Assembly: GCA_030762175.1 (NCBI GenBank)
Contig: CM060834.1
Span: 62,787,501 to 62,851,500, forward strand
DNA length: 64,000 nt
Source: Metallyticus violacea
Taxonomy: Eukaryota; Arthropoda; Insecta; Mantodea; Metallyticidae
Direction of reading: 5' to 3'
Below are positions 52,841 through 63,741 of the stretch, piece after piece (the stretch's first letter is position 1; every line of letters begins with the position of its first letter). The notes beneath the pieces were generated by a model. It was not told where the DNA came from and made no database searches. It saw only the letters and a program-made list of their open reading frames with translations. Position numbers and translations under genes: made by a program.

Positions 52841-54772
52841 GATAGCTTTAGAAAACCATAAAATGAAGAAAGATTCGCAAAAAGAAAACATTTGTTTCGA
52901 TGGTTGGAAACTTCATTAGAATCACTTTTTTTTCCGTTCCGATATGAGTTAACTGGTTATCTTTTATTTTTCTTCTTTGATAGCCTTAGAAAAGCATATT
53001 ATGCGGATAGTATCTCGAAAGGAAAAAAATTTTTTTTTTGAAGTTTGGAAACTTCAAAAGAAACGCGTTTTGTTGCGTTTCAAATGGAGATAACTATTTC
53101 TCCTTCATTATTCTAGTTTGATAGCCTTAGAAAACCATAAAATGAAGAAAGATTCGCGGAAAGAAAACATTTATTTCCATAGTTGGAAACTTCATTATAA
53201 TCACTTTTTTTCCGTTCTTATTTGAGATAACCGGTTCTCTTTCATTTTTCTACTTTGATAGCCTTAGAAAAGCATATTATGCGGAAAGATTCTCGAAAAA
53301 AAAATTTTTTTTCGATGTTTGGAAACTTCAAAAGAATCGCGTTTTGTTGCGTTTAAATGGAGATAACTATTTCTCCTTCTTTATTCTAATTTGATAGCCT
53401 TAGAAAACCAAAAATGAAGAACGTTTCGTGAAAAGAAAACAATTATTTCGATGGATGGAAACTATATTAGAATCACTTTTTTCCGTTCTTATTTGAGATA
53501 ACTGGTTCTCTTTCATTTTCCTTCTTTGATAGCCTTAGAAAAGCATATTATGCGGAAAAAATCTCGAAAAGAAAAATTTTTTTTTTCCAAGTTTAAAAAC
53601 TTCAAAAGAATCGCGTTTTGTTGCGTTTCAAATGGAGATAACTATTTCTCCTTCTTTTTCTGGTTTGATAGCCTTTGAAAACTATAAAATGAAGAAAGAT
53701 TCGCGAAAAGAAAACATTTATTTCGATGGTTGGAAACTTCATTAGAATCACTTTTTTCCGTTCTTATTTGAGATAACTGGTTCTCTTTCATTTTTCTACT
53801 TTGATAGCCTTAGAAAAGCATATTATGCGGAAAGAATCTCGGAAAGAAAAAATTTTTTTTCCGAAGTTTGGAAACTTCAAAAGATTCGCGTTTTGTTGCG
53901 TTTCAAATGGAGATAACTATTTCTCCTTCATTAATCTAGTTTGATAGCCTTAGAAAACCATAAAATGAGGAAAGTTTCGCGAAAAGAAAACATTTATTTC
54001 GATGGTTGGAAACTTTTATATAATCACTTTTCTTCCGTTCTTATTAAGGATAAGTGTTTCTCTTTCATTTTTCTACTTTATAGCCTTAGAAAAGCATACA
54101 TATTATGCGGAAAGAATCTCGGAAAGAAAAAAAATTTTTTCGAAGTTTTGAAACTTCAAAAGAATCTAGTTTTGTTGCGTTTCAAATGGAGATAACTATT
54201 TCTACTTCATTATTCTAGTTTGATAGCCTTAGAAAACCATAAAATGAAGAAAGTTTCGCTAAAAGAGAACATTTTTTTCGACGGTAGAAAATTCATTAGA
54301 ATCACTTTTTTCAGTTCTAATTTGAAATAACTGGTTCTCTTTCATTTTTTTACTTTGATAGCCTTAGAAAAGCATACTATGCGGAAAGAATCTGGGAAAG
54401 AAAAATTATATTTCTCCAAGTTTGGAAACTTCAAAAGATTCTAGGTTTGTTGCGTTTCAAATGGAGATAACTATTTCTCTTTCATTATTCTAGTTTGATA
54501 GCCTTAGAAAAACATAAAATGAAGAAAGTTTCGCTAAAAGAAAGCATTTTTTTCGACGGTTGGAAATTTCATTAGAATCACTTTTTTCCGTTCTTATTTT
54601 AATTAACTGGTTGTCTTTCATTTTCCTTCTTTGATAGCCTTAGAGAAGCATATTATGCGGAAAGAATCTCGAAAAGAAAAAAATTTTTTTTCGAAGTTTG
54701 AAAACTTAAAACGAATCGCGTTTTGTTGCGTTTCAAATGGAGATAACTATTTCTCCTTCTTTATTGTAGTTT
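52841..54772. repeat. Composite block of 7 units from several series
   Basis: Units at 52841, 53120, 53393, 53667, 53943, 54222 and 54497. The first unit changes series inside half A near 52937 (gamma/beta left part, then the TATGAGTTAAC alpha type also seen near 48013). The second is alpha, the third to sixth are beta types of 43503-44604, and the last is private. Several switches in under 2 kb make this the most rearranged stretch. Confidence 0.8.
54085..54110. repeat. 4-bp insertion in a half B
   Basis: AAGCATACATATTATGCGG replaces AAGCATATTATGCGG, an insertion explained by duplication of CATA. With other changes it gives a 279-bp unit at 53943-54221. I saw it only here. Confidence 0.85.
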
Positions 54773-57700
54773 GATAGCCTTAGAAAACCATAAAATGAAG
54801 AAAGATTCGCAAAAAGAAAACATTTGTTTCGATGGTTGGAAACTTCATTAGAATGACTTTTTTTCCGTTCTTATTTGAGATAACTGGTTCTCTTTCATTT
54901 TTCCACTTTGATTGCCTTAGAAAAGCATATTATGCGGAAAGTATCTCGAAGAGAAAAAAATTTTTTTTCCAAGTTTGGAAACTTCAAAAGAATCGCGGTT
55001 TGTTGCGTTTCAAATGGAGATAACTATTTCCCCTTTTTTATTCTGGTTTGATAGCCTTAGATAACCATAAAATGAAGAAAGATTCGCGAAAAGAAAACAT
55101 TTGTTTCGACGGTTGGAAACTTCATTAAAATCACTATTTTTCCGTTCTTATTTGAGATAACTGGTTCTCTTTCATTTTCCTTCTTTGATAGCCTTAGAAA
55201 AGCATATTATGCGAAAAGAATCTGGGAAAGAAAAAAATTTTTTTTCGAAGTTTGGAAACTGCAAAAGATTTGCGTTTTGTTGCGTTTCAAATGGAGATAA
55301 CTATTTCTCCTTCATTATTCTAATTTGATAGCCTTAGAAAACCAAAAATGAAGCAAGTTTCGCGAAAAGAAAACAATTATTTCGATGGTTGGAAACTCCA
55401 TTAGAATCACTTTTTTTCCGTTCTTATTTGAGATAACTGGTTCTCTTTCATTTTCCTTCTATGATAGCCTTAGAAAAGCATATTATGCGGAAAGAATCTC
55501 GAAAAGAAAAATTTTTTTTTCGAAGTTTAAAAACTTCAAAAGGAACCCGTTTTGTGGCGTTTCAAATGGAGATAACTATTTCTCCTTCTTTATTCTGGTT
55601 TGATAGCCTTAGAAAACCATAAAATGAAGAAAGATTCGGGAAAAGAAAACATTTCGATGGCTGGAAACTTCATTATAATCACTTTTTTCCGTTCTTATTT
55701 GAGATAACTGGTTCTTTTTCATTTTTCATCTTTGATAGCCTTAGAAAAACATATGCGGAAAGAATCTGGAAAGGAAATTTTTTTTTTTTCGAAGTTTGGA
55801 AACTTCAAAAGAATCGCGTTTTGTTGCGTTTCAAATGGAGATAACTATTTCTCCTTCATTATTCTAGTTTGATAGCCTTAGAAAACTATAAAATGAAGGA
55901 AGTTTCGCGAAAAGAAAACATTTTTTTCGACGGTTGGATACTTCATTAGAATCACTTTTTTCCGTTCTTATTTGGGATAACTGGTTCTCTTTCATTTTCC
56001 TTCTTTGATAGCCTTAGAAAAGCGTATTATGCGGAAAGAATCTTGGTAAGAAAAAAAATTTTTTTTGAAATTTGGACACTTCAAACGAATCGCGTTTTGT
56101 TGCGTTTCAAATGGAGATAACTATTTCTCCTTCATTATTCTTGTTTGATAGCCTTAGAAAACCATAAAATGAAGAAAGTTTCGCGAAAAGAAAACATTTA
56201 TTTCGATGGTTGGAAACTCCATTAGAATCACTTTTTTTGTTCTTATTTGAGATATCTGGTTCTCTTTCATTTTGCTTCTTTGATAGCCTTAGAAAAGCAT
56301 ATTATGCGGAAAGAATCTCGAAAAGAAAACAAATTTTTTTCGAAGTTTAAAAACTTCAAAAGAATCGCGTTTTGTTGCGATTCAAATGGAGATAACTAAA
56401 TCTCCTTCTTTATTCTAATTTGATAGCCTTAGAAAACCAAAAATGAAGAAAGTTTCGCGAAAAGAAAACAATTATTTCGATGGATGGAAACTCCATTAGA
56501 ATCACTTTTTTTCCGTTCTTATTTGAGATAACTGGTTCTCTTTCATTTTCCTTCTTTGATAGCTTTAGAAAAGCATATTATGCGGAAAAAATCTCGAAAA
56601 GAAAATTTTTTTTTTTGAAGTTTAAAAACTTCAAAAGAATCGCGTTTTGTTGCGTTTCAAATGGAGATAACTATTTCTCCTTCTTTTTCTGGTTTGATAG
56701 CCTTAGAAAACCATAATATGAAGAAAGATTCGCGAAAAGAAAACATTTATTTCGATGGTTGGAAACTTAATTAGAATCACTTTTTTCCGTTCTTATTTGA
56801 GATAACTGGTTCTCTTTCATTTTTCCACTTTGATAGCTTTAGAAAAGCATATTCTGCGCAAAGAATCTCGAAAAGAAAAAAAAATTTTTTCGTAGTTTGG
56901 TAACTTCAAAGGAATCCCGTTTTGTTGCGTTTCAAATGGAGATAACAATTTTCCTTCATTATTCTAGTTGATAGCTTTAGAAAACCATAAAATGAAGAAA
57001 GATTCGCAAAAATAAAACATTTGTTTCGATGGTTGGAAACTTCATTAGAATCAATTTTTTTTCCGTTCTTATTTGAGATAACTGGTTCTCTTTCATTTTT
57101 CCACTTTGATTGCCTTAGAAAAGCATATTATGCGGAAAGTATCTCGAAGAAAAAAAATTTTTTTTCCAAGTTTGGAAACTTCAAAAGAATCGCGGTTTGT
57201 TGCGTTTCAAATCGAGATAACTATTTCCCCTTTTTTATTCTGGTTTGATAGCCTTAGATAACCATAAAATGAAGAAAGATTCGCGAAAAGAAAACATTTA
57301 TTTCGACGGTTGGAAACTTCATTAAAATCACTATTTTTCCGTTCTTATTTGAGATAACTGGTTCTCTTTCATTTTCCTTCTTTGATAGCCTTAGAAAAGC
57401 ATATTATGCGAAAAGAATCTGGGAAAGAAAAAAATTTTTTTTCGAAGTTTGGAAACTTCAAAAGATTTGCGTTTTGTTGCGTTTCAAATGGAGATAACTA
57501 TTTCTCCTTCATTATTCTAATTTGATAGCCTTAGAAAACCAAAAATGAAGCAAGTTTCGCGAAAAGAAAACAATTATTTCGATGGTTGGAAACTCCATTA
57601 GAATCACTTTTTTTCCGTTCTTATTTGAGATAACTGGTTCTCTTTCATTTTCCTTCTTTGATAGCCTTAGAAAAGCATATTATGCGAAAAGAATCTCGGA

Positions 57701-58352
57701 AAGAAAAAAATTTTTTTTTCGAAGTCTGCAAACTTAAAAAGAATCGCGTTTTGTTGCGTTTCAAATGAAGATAAATATTTCTCCTTCTTTATTCTAGTTT
57801 GATAGTCTTAGAAAACCATAAAATGAAGAAAGATTCGCGAAAAGAAAACATTTATTTCGATGGTTGGAAACTTTTATATAATCACTTTTCTTCCGTTCTT
57901 ATTAAGGATAAGTGTTTCTCTTTCATTTTTCTACTTTTATAGCCTTAGAAAAGCATATTATGCGGAAAGAATCTCGGAAAGAAAAAAAATTTTTTCGAAG
58001 TTTGGAAAATTCGAAAGAATCTAGTTTTGTTGCGTTTCAAATGGAGATAACTATTTCTCCTTCATTATTCTAGTTTGATAGCCTTAGAAAACCATAAAAT
58101 GAAGAAAGTTTCGCTAAAAGAAAACATTTTTTTCGACGGTAGAAAATTCATTAGAATCACTTTTTTCAGTTCTAATTTGAGATAACTGGTTCTCTTTCAT
58201 TTTCCTTCTTTGATAGCATTAGAAAAGCAAATTATGCGGAAAGAATCTCGGAAAGAAAAAAAAAATTTTTTTGAAGTTTGGAAACTTCAAAAGAATCGCG
58301 TTTTGTTGCGTTTCAAATGGAGATAACTATTTCTCCTTCATTTTTCTAGTTA
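54773..58352. repeat. Beta block, 13 units
   Basis: Units at 54773, 55050, 55327, 55602, 55871, 56147, 56422, 56696, 56970, 57247, 57525, 57801 and 58077. It holds parts of the beta series twice: the units at 55050-55600 and 57247-57800 both begin like 16286-16836. A local duplication within the block is therefore likely. The 56696 unit changes family at its A|B boundary. Confidence 0.85.
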
Positions 58353-58489
58353 GATAGCCTTAGAAAAGCATATTATGCTGAAAGATTCTCGAAAAAAAAT
58401 TTTTTTTTTCGATGTTTGGAAACTTCAAAAGAATCGCGTTTTGTTGCGTTTAAATGGAGATAACTATTTCTCCTTCATTATTCTAGTTT
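58353..58489. repeat. 137-bp half-unit (half B only, half A missing)
   Basis: The interval between unit starts is 137 bp instead of about 276. The preceding B half ends with CTAGTTAGATAGCCTTAG and is followed at once by GCATATTATGC and an A/T tract, so B follows B. Compared with 44880-45429, exactly 413 bp is missing (offset 13,473 bp before, 13,060 bp after), which is one and a half units. The junction lies in the opening motif shared by A and B. Confidence 0.95.
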
Positions 58490-61253
58490 GATAGCCTTAG
58501 AAAACCATAAAATGAAGAAAGATTCGCAAAAAGAAAAGATTTATTTCGATGGTTGGAAACTTCATTAAAATGACTTTTTTTCCGTTCTTATTTGAGATAA
58601 CTAGTTCTCTTTCCTTTTACCACTTTGATAGCCTTAGAAAAGCATATTATGCTGAAAGAATCTCGAAGAGAAAAAAATTTTTTTTTCCAAGTTTGGAAAA
58701 TTATAAAGGAATGCCTTTTGTTGAGTTTAATGGAGATAACTAGTTCTCCTTCATTATTCTAGTTTGATAGCCTTAGAAAACCATTAAATGAAGAAAGATT
58801 CGCAAAAAGAAAACATTTATGTCGATGGTTGGAAACTTCATTAGAATCACTTTTTTTCCGTTCTTATTTGAGATAACTGTTTCTCTTTCATTTTTCCACT
58901 TTGATAGCCTTAGAAAAGCATATAATGCGGAAAGAATCTCGGAAAGAAAATTTTTTTTTTTCGAAGTTTGGAAACTTCAAAAGAATCGCGTTTTGTTGCG
59001 TTTCAAATGGAGATAACTATTTCTCCTATTTTATTCTAGTTTGATAGCCTTAGAAAACCATAAAATGAAGAAAAATTCGCGAAAAGAAAACATTTATTTC
59101 GATGGTTGGAAACTTCATTAGAATCACTTTTTTTCCGTTCTTATTTGAGATAACTGGTTCTCTTTCATTTTTCCACTTCGATAGCTTTAGAAAAGCTTAT
59201 TATGCGGAAAGAATCTCCGAAAGAAAAAAAATTTTTTTTCGAAGTTTGGAATCTTTACAAGAATCGCGTTTTGTTGCGTTTCAAATGGAGATAACTACTT
59301 CTCCTTCATTATTCTAGTTTGATAGCCTTAGAAAACCACAAAATGAAGAAAGATTCGCGAAAAGAAAAGACTTATTTCAGTTGTTGGAAACTTCATTAGA
59401 ATCACTTTTTTTCCGTTCTTATATGAGATAACTGGTTATCTTTCATTTTTCTCCTTTGATAGCTTTAGAAAAGCATATTCTGCGCAAAGATTCTCGATAA
59501 GAAAAAAAAAATTTTTTCGAAGTTTGGTAACTACAAAAGATTCGGGTTTTGTTGCGTTTAAATGGAGATAACTATTTCTCCTTCATTATTCTAGTTTGAT
59601 AGCCTTAGAAAACCATAAAATTAAGAAAGTATCGGGAAAAGAAAACATTTATTTCGATGGTTTGAAACTTCATTAGAATCACTTTTTTCCGTTCTTACGT
59701 GAGTTAACTGGTTATCTTTCATTTTTCTTCTTTGATAGCTTTAGAAAAGCATATTATGCGGAAAGAATCTCGAAAGCAAAACATTTTTTTTTTGAAGTTT
59801 GGAAACTTCATAAGAAACGCGTTTTGTTGCGTTTCAAATAGAGATAACTATTTCTCCTTCATTATTCTAGTTTGATAGCCTTAGAAAACCATAAAATGAA
59901 GAAAGATTCGCGGAAAGAAAACATTTATTTCCATGGTTGGAAACTTCATTATAATCAATTTTTTTCCGTTCTTATTTGAGATAACTGGTTCTCTTTCATT
60001 TTTCTACTTTGATAGCTTTAGAAAAGCATATTCTGCGCAAAGAATCTCGAAAAGAAAAAAACATTTTTTTTCGTAGTTCGGTAACTTCAAAGGAATCCCG
60101 TTTTGTTGCGTTTCAAATGGAGATAACTATTTCTCCTTCATTATTCTAGTTTGATAGCCTTAGAAAACCATAAAATGAAGAAAGATTCGCGAAAAGAAAA
60201 TCATTATTTCGATGGTTGGAAACCTTATTAGAATCATTTTTTTCCGTTCATATTTGAGATAACTGGTTCTCTTTCCTTTTTCCACTTTGATAGCCTTAGA
60301 AAAACATATATGCTGAAATTATCTCCGAAAGAAAAAAATTTTTTTCGAAGTTTGGAATCTTCAAAAGAATAGCGTTTTGTTGCGATTCAAATGGAGATAA
60401 CTATTTCTCCTTCATTTTTCTAGTTTGATAGCCTTAGAAAACCATAAAATGAAGAAAGTTTCTCGAAAAGAAAACATTTATTTCGACGGTTGGAAACTTC
60501 ATTAGAATCACTTTTTTTCCGTTCTTATTTGAGATAACTGGTTCTCTTTCCTTTTACCACTTTGATAGCCTTAGAAAAGCATATTATGCGGAAAGATTCT
60601 CGATAAAAAAATTTTTTTTTCGAAGTTTGGTAACTTCAAAAGAATCGCGTTTTGTTGCGTTTAAATGGAGATAACTATTTCTCCTTCATTATTCAAGTTT
60701 GATAGCCTTAGAAAACCATAAAATGAAGAAAGATTCGCAAAAAGAAAAGATTTATTTCGATGGTTGGAAACTTCATTAAAATGACTTTTTTTCCGTTGTT
60801 ATTTGAGATAACTAGTTCTCTTTCCTTTTACCACTTTGAAAGCCTTAGAAAAGCATATTCTGCGCAAAGATTCTCGAAAAGAAAAAAATTTTTTTCGAAG
60901 TTTCGATACTTCAAAGGAATCCCGTTTTGTTGCATTTCAAATGGAGATTACTATTTCTCCTTCATTATTCTAGTTTGATAGCCTTAGAAAACCATAAAAT
61001 GAAGAAAGTTTCGCGAAAAGAAAACATTTATTTCGATGGTTGGAAACTTCATTAGAATCACTTTTTTTTCCGTTCTTATTTGAGTTAACTGGTTCTCTTT
61101 CAAATTTCCACTTTGATAGCCTTAGAAAAGCATATTATGCTGAAAGAATCTCGAAGAGAAAAAAAAATTTTTTTCCAAGTTTGGAAAATTATAAAGAAAT
61201 GCGTTTTGTTGAGTTTAATGGAGATAACTATTTCTCCTTCCTTATTCTAGTTT
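58490..61253. repeat. Alpha block, 10 units
   Basis: Units at 58490, 58766, 59043, 59321, 59598, 59874, 60153, 60427, 60701 and 60977. The first is a chimera at the A|B boundary of the types at 23154 and 23430, with one unit lost. The unit at 59321 is a similar chimera of the types at 24260 and 24533. The part 59598-61253 matches 3124-4778 at an offset of about 56,474 bp. Confidence 0.88.
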
Positions 61254-63741
61254 GATAGCCTTAGAAAACCATAAAATGAAGAAAGATTCGCAAAAAGAAA
61301 ACATTTATTTCGATGGTTGGAAACTTCATTAGAATCACTTTTTTTCCGTTCTTATATGAGATAACTGTTTATCTTTCATTTTTCTTCTTTGATAGCTTTA
61401 GAAATGCATATTGTGCGGAAATAATCTCCAAAAGAAAAGTTATTTTTTCGAAGTTTGGAAACTTCAAATGAATCGCGTTTTGTTGCCTTTCAAATGGAGA
61501 TAACTATTTCTTCTTCCTTATTCTAGTATGATAGCCTTAGAAAACCATAAAATGAAGAAAGTATCGGGAAAAGAAAACATTTATTTCGATGGTTTGAAAC
61601 TTCATTAGAATCACTTTTTTCCGTTCCTATATGAGTTAACTGGTTATATTTTATTTTTCTTCTTTGATAGCCTTAGAAAAGCATATTATGCGGAAAGAAT
61701 CTCGAAAGGAAAAAAATTTTTTTTTGAAGTTTGGAAACTTCAAAAGAAACGCGTTTTGTTGCGTTTCAAATGGAGATAACTATTTTTCCTTCATTATTCT
61801 AGTTTGATAGCCTTAGAAAACCATAAAATGAAGAAAGATTCGCAAAAAGAAAACATTTATTTCGATGGTTGGAAACTTAATTAGAATCACTTTTTTCCGT
61901 TCTTATTTGAGATAACTGGTTCTCTTTCATTTTTCCACTTTGATAGCTTTAGAAAAGCATATTCTGCGCAAAGAATCTCGAAAAGAAAAAAAAATTTTTT
62001 CGTAGTTTGGTAACTTCAAAGGAATCCCGTTTTGTTGCGTTTCAAATGGAGATAACAATTTTCCCTCATTATTCTAGTTTGATAGCTTTGAAAAACCATA
62101 AAGTGAAGAAAGATTCGCAAAAAGAAAACATTTATTTCGATGGTTGGAAACTTCATTAAAATCACTTTTTTTTCCGTTCTTATTTGATTTAACTGGTTCT
62201 CTTTCATTTTTCCACTTTGATTGCCTTAGAAAAGCATATTATGCGGAAAGTATCTCGAAGAGAAAAAATTTTTTTTTCCAAGTTTGGAAACTTCAAAAGA
62301 ATCGCGGTTTGTTGCGTTTCAAATGGAGATAACTATTTCTCCTTCATTATTATAGTTTGATCGCCTCAGAAAACCATAAAATCAAGAAAGGTTCGCGAAA
62401 AGAAAGCATTTATTTCGATGGTTGGAAACTTCATTAGAATCACTTTTTTTCCGTTCTTATTTGAGATAACTGGTTCTCTTTCATTTCTCTACTTTGATAG
62501 CCTTATAAAAGCATTTTATGCGGAAAGAACCTCGAAAAGAAAATGTTTTTTTTCGAAGTTTGGAAACTTCAAAAGAATCGCGTTTTTTTGCGTTTCAAAT
62601 GGGGTCAACCATTTCTCCTTCATTATTCTAGTTTGATAGCCTTAGAAAACCATAAAATGAACAAAGATTTGCGAAAAGAAAAGATTTATTTCGATTGTTG
62701 GAAACTTCATTAGAATGACTTTTTTTCCGTTCTTATTTGAGATAACTGGTTCTCTTTCATTTTTCCACTTTGGTAGCCTTAGAAAAGCATATTATGCGGA
62801 AAGAATCTCGGAAAGAAATTTTTTTTTTTCGAATTTTGGAAACTTCAAAAGAATCGCGTTTTGTTGCGTTTCAAATGGAGATAACTATTTCTCCTTCATT
62901 ATTCTAGTTTGATAGCTTTAGAAACCCATAAACTGAAGAAATATTCGCGAAAAGAAAACATTTATTTCGATGGTTGGAAACTTCATTAGAATCACTTTTT
63001 TTCCGTTCTTATATGAGATAACTGGAAATTTTTCATTTTTCTTCTTTGATAGCCTTAGAAAAGCATATTATGCGGAAAGAATCTCGAAAAGAAAAATTTT
63101 TTTTTTTCGAAGTTTGGAAATTTCAAAAGAATCGCGTTTTGTTGCGTTTCAAATGGAGATAACTATTTCTCCTTCATTATTCTATTTTGATAGCCTTAGA
63201 AAGTCATAAAATGAAGAAAGTTTCGCCAAAAGGAAACATTTATTTCAATGGATGGAAACTTCATTAGAATCACTTTTTATTCGTTCTTATTTGAGATAAC
63301 TGGCTCTCTTTCATTTTTCTTCTTTGATAGCCTTATAAAAGCATATTATGCGGAAAGAATCTCGAAAAGAAACAAATTTTTTTCGAAGTTTGGAAACTTC
63401 AAAGGAATCGCAATTTGTTGCGTTTCAAATGGAGATAACTATTTCTCCTTCATTATTCTAGTTTGATAGCCTTAGAAAACCATAAAATTAAGAAAGATTC
63501 GCGAAAAGGAAAGATTTATTTCCATTGTTGGAAACTTCATTAGAAAGACTTTTTTTCCGTTCTTATTTGAGATAAATGGTTCTCTTTCCACTTTCCACTT
63601 TGATAGCCTTAGAAAAGCATATTATGCTAAAAGAATCTCCGAAAGAAAAGAAAACAATTTCGAATTTTGGAATCTTCAAAAGAATCGCGTTTTGTTGCGT
63701 TTCAAATGGAGATAACTATTTCTCCTTCATTATTCTAGTTT
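61254..63741. repeat. Alpha to gamma block, 9 units
   Basis: Units at 61254, 61530, 61806, 62081, 62359, 62635, 62911, 63189 and 63465. From 62081 it follows 50906 onward; from 62359 it also follows 41299 onward (offset 21,060 bp). The 239-bp deleted unit, expected before the 62081 type from the order at 50391-50906, is absent here. Confidence 0.88.

Noticed and set aside
23991..62207. Minus-strand open frames of 63-68 codons (for example 23991-24197, 40202-40408, 50841-51032)
   Set aside because: Complement of the same repeat unit, present only in units where a stop happens to be missing.
93..63466. Dozens of plus-strand open frames of about 60-138 codons encoding similar F- and K-rich peptides
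   Set aside because: They are the satellite itself read in frame. Frame is lost and regained with A/T tract length, three different C-termini occur at random, near-identical copies differ in being open or closed, and there is no gene-like context.
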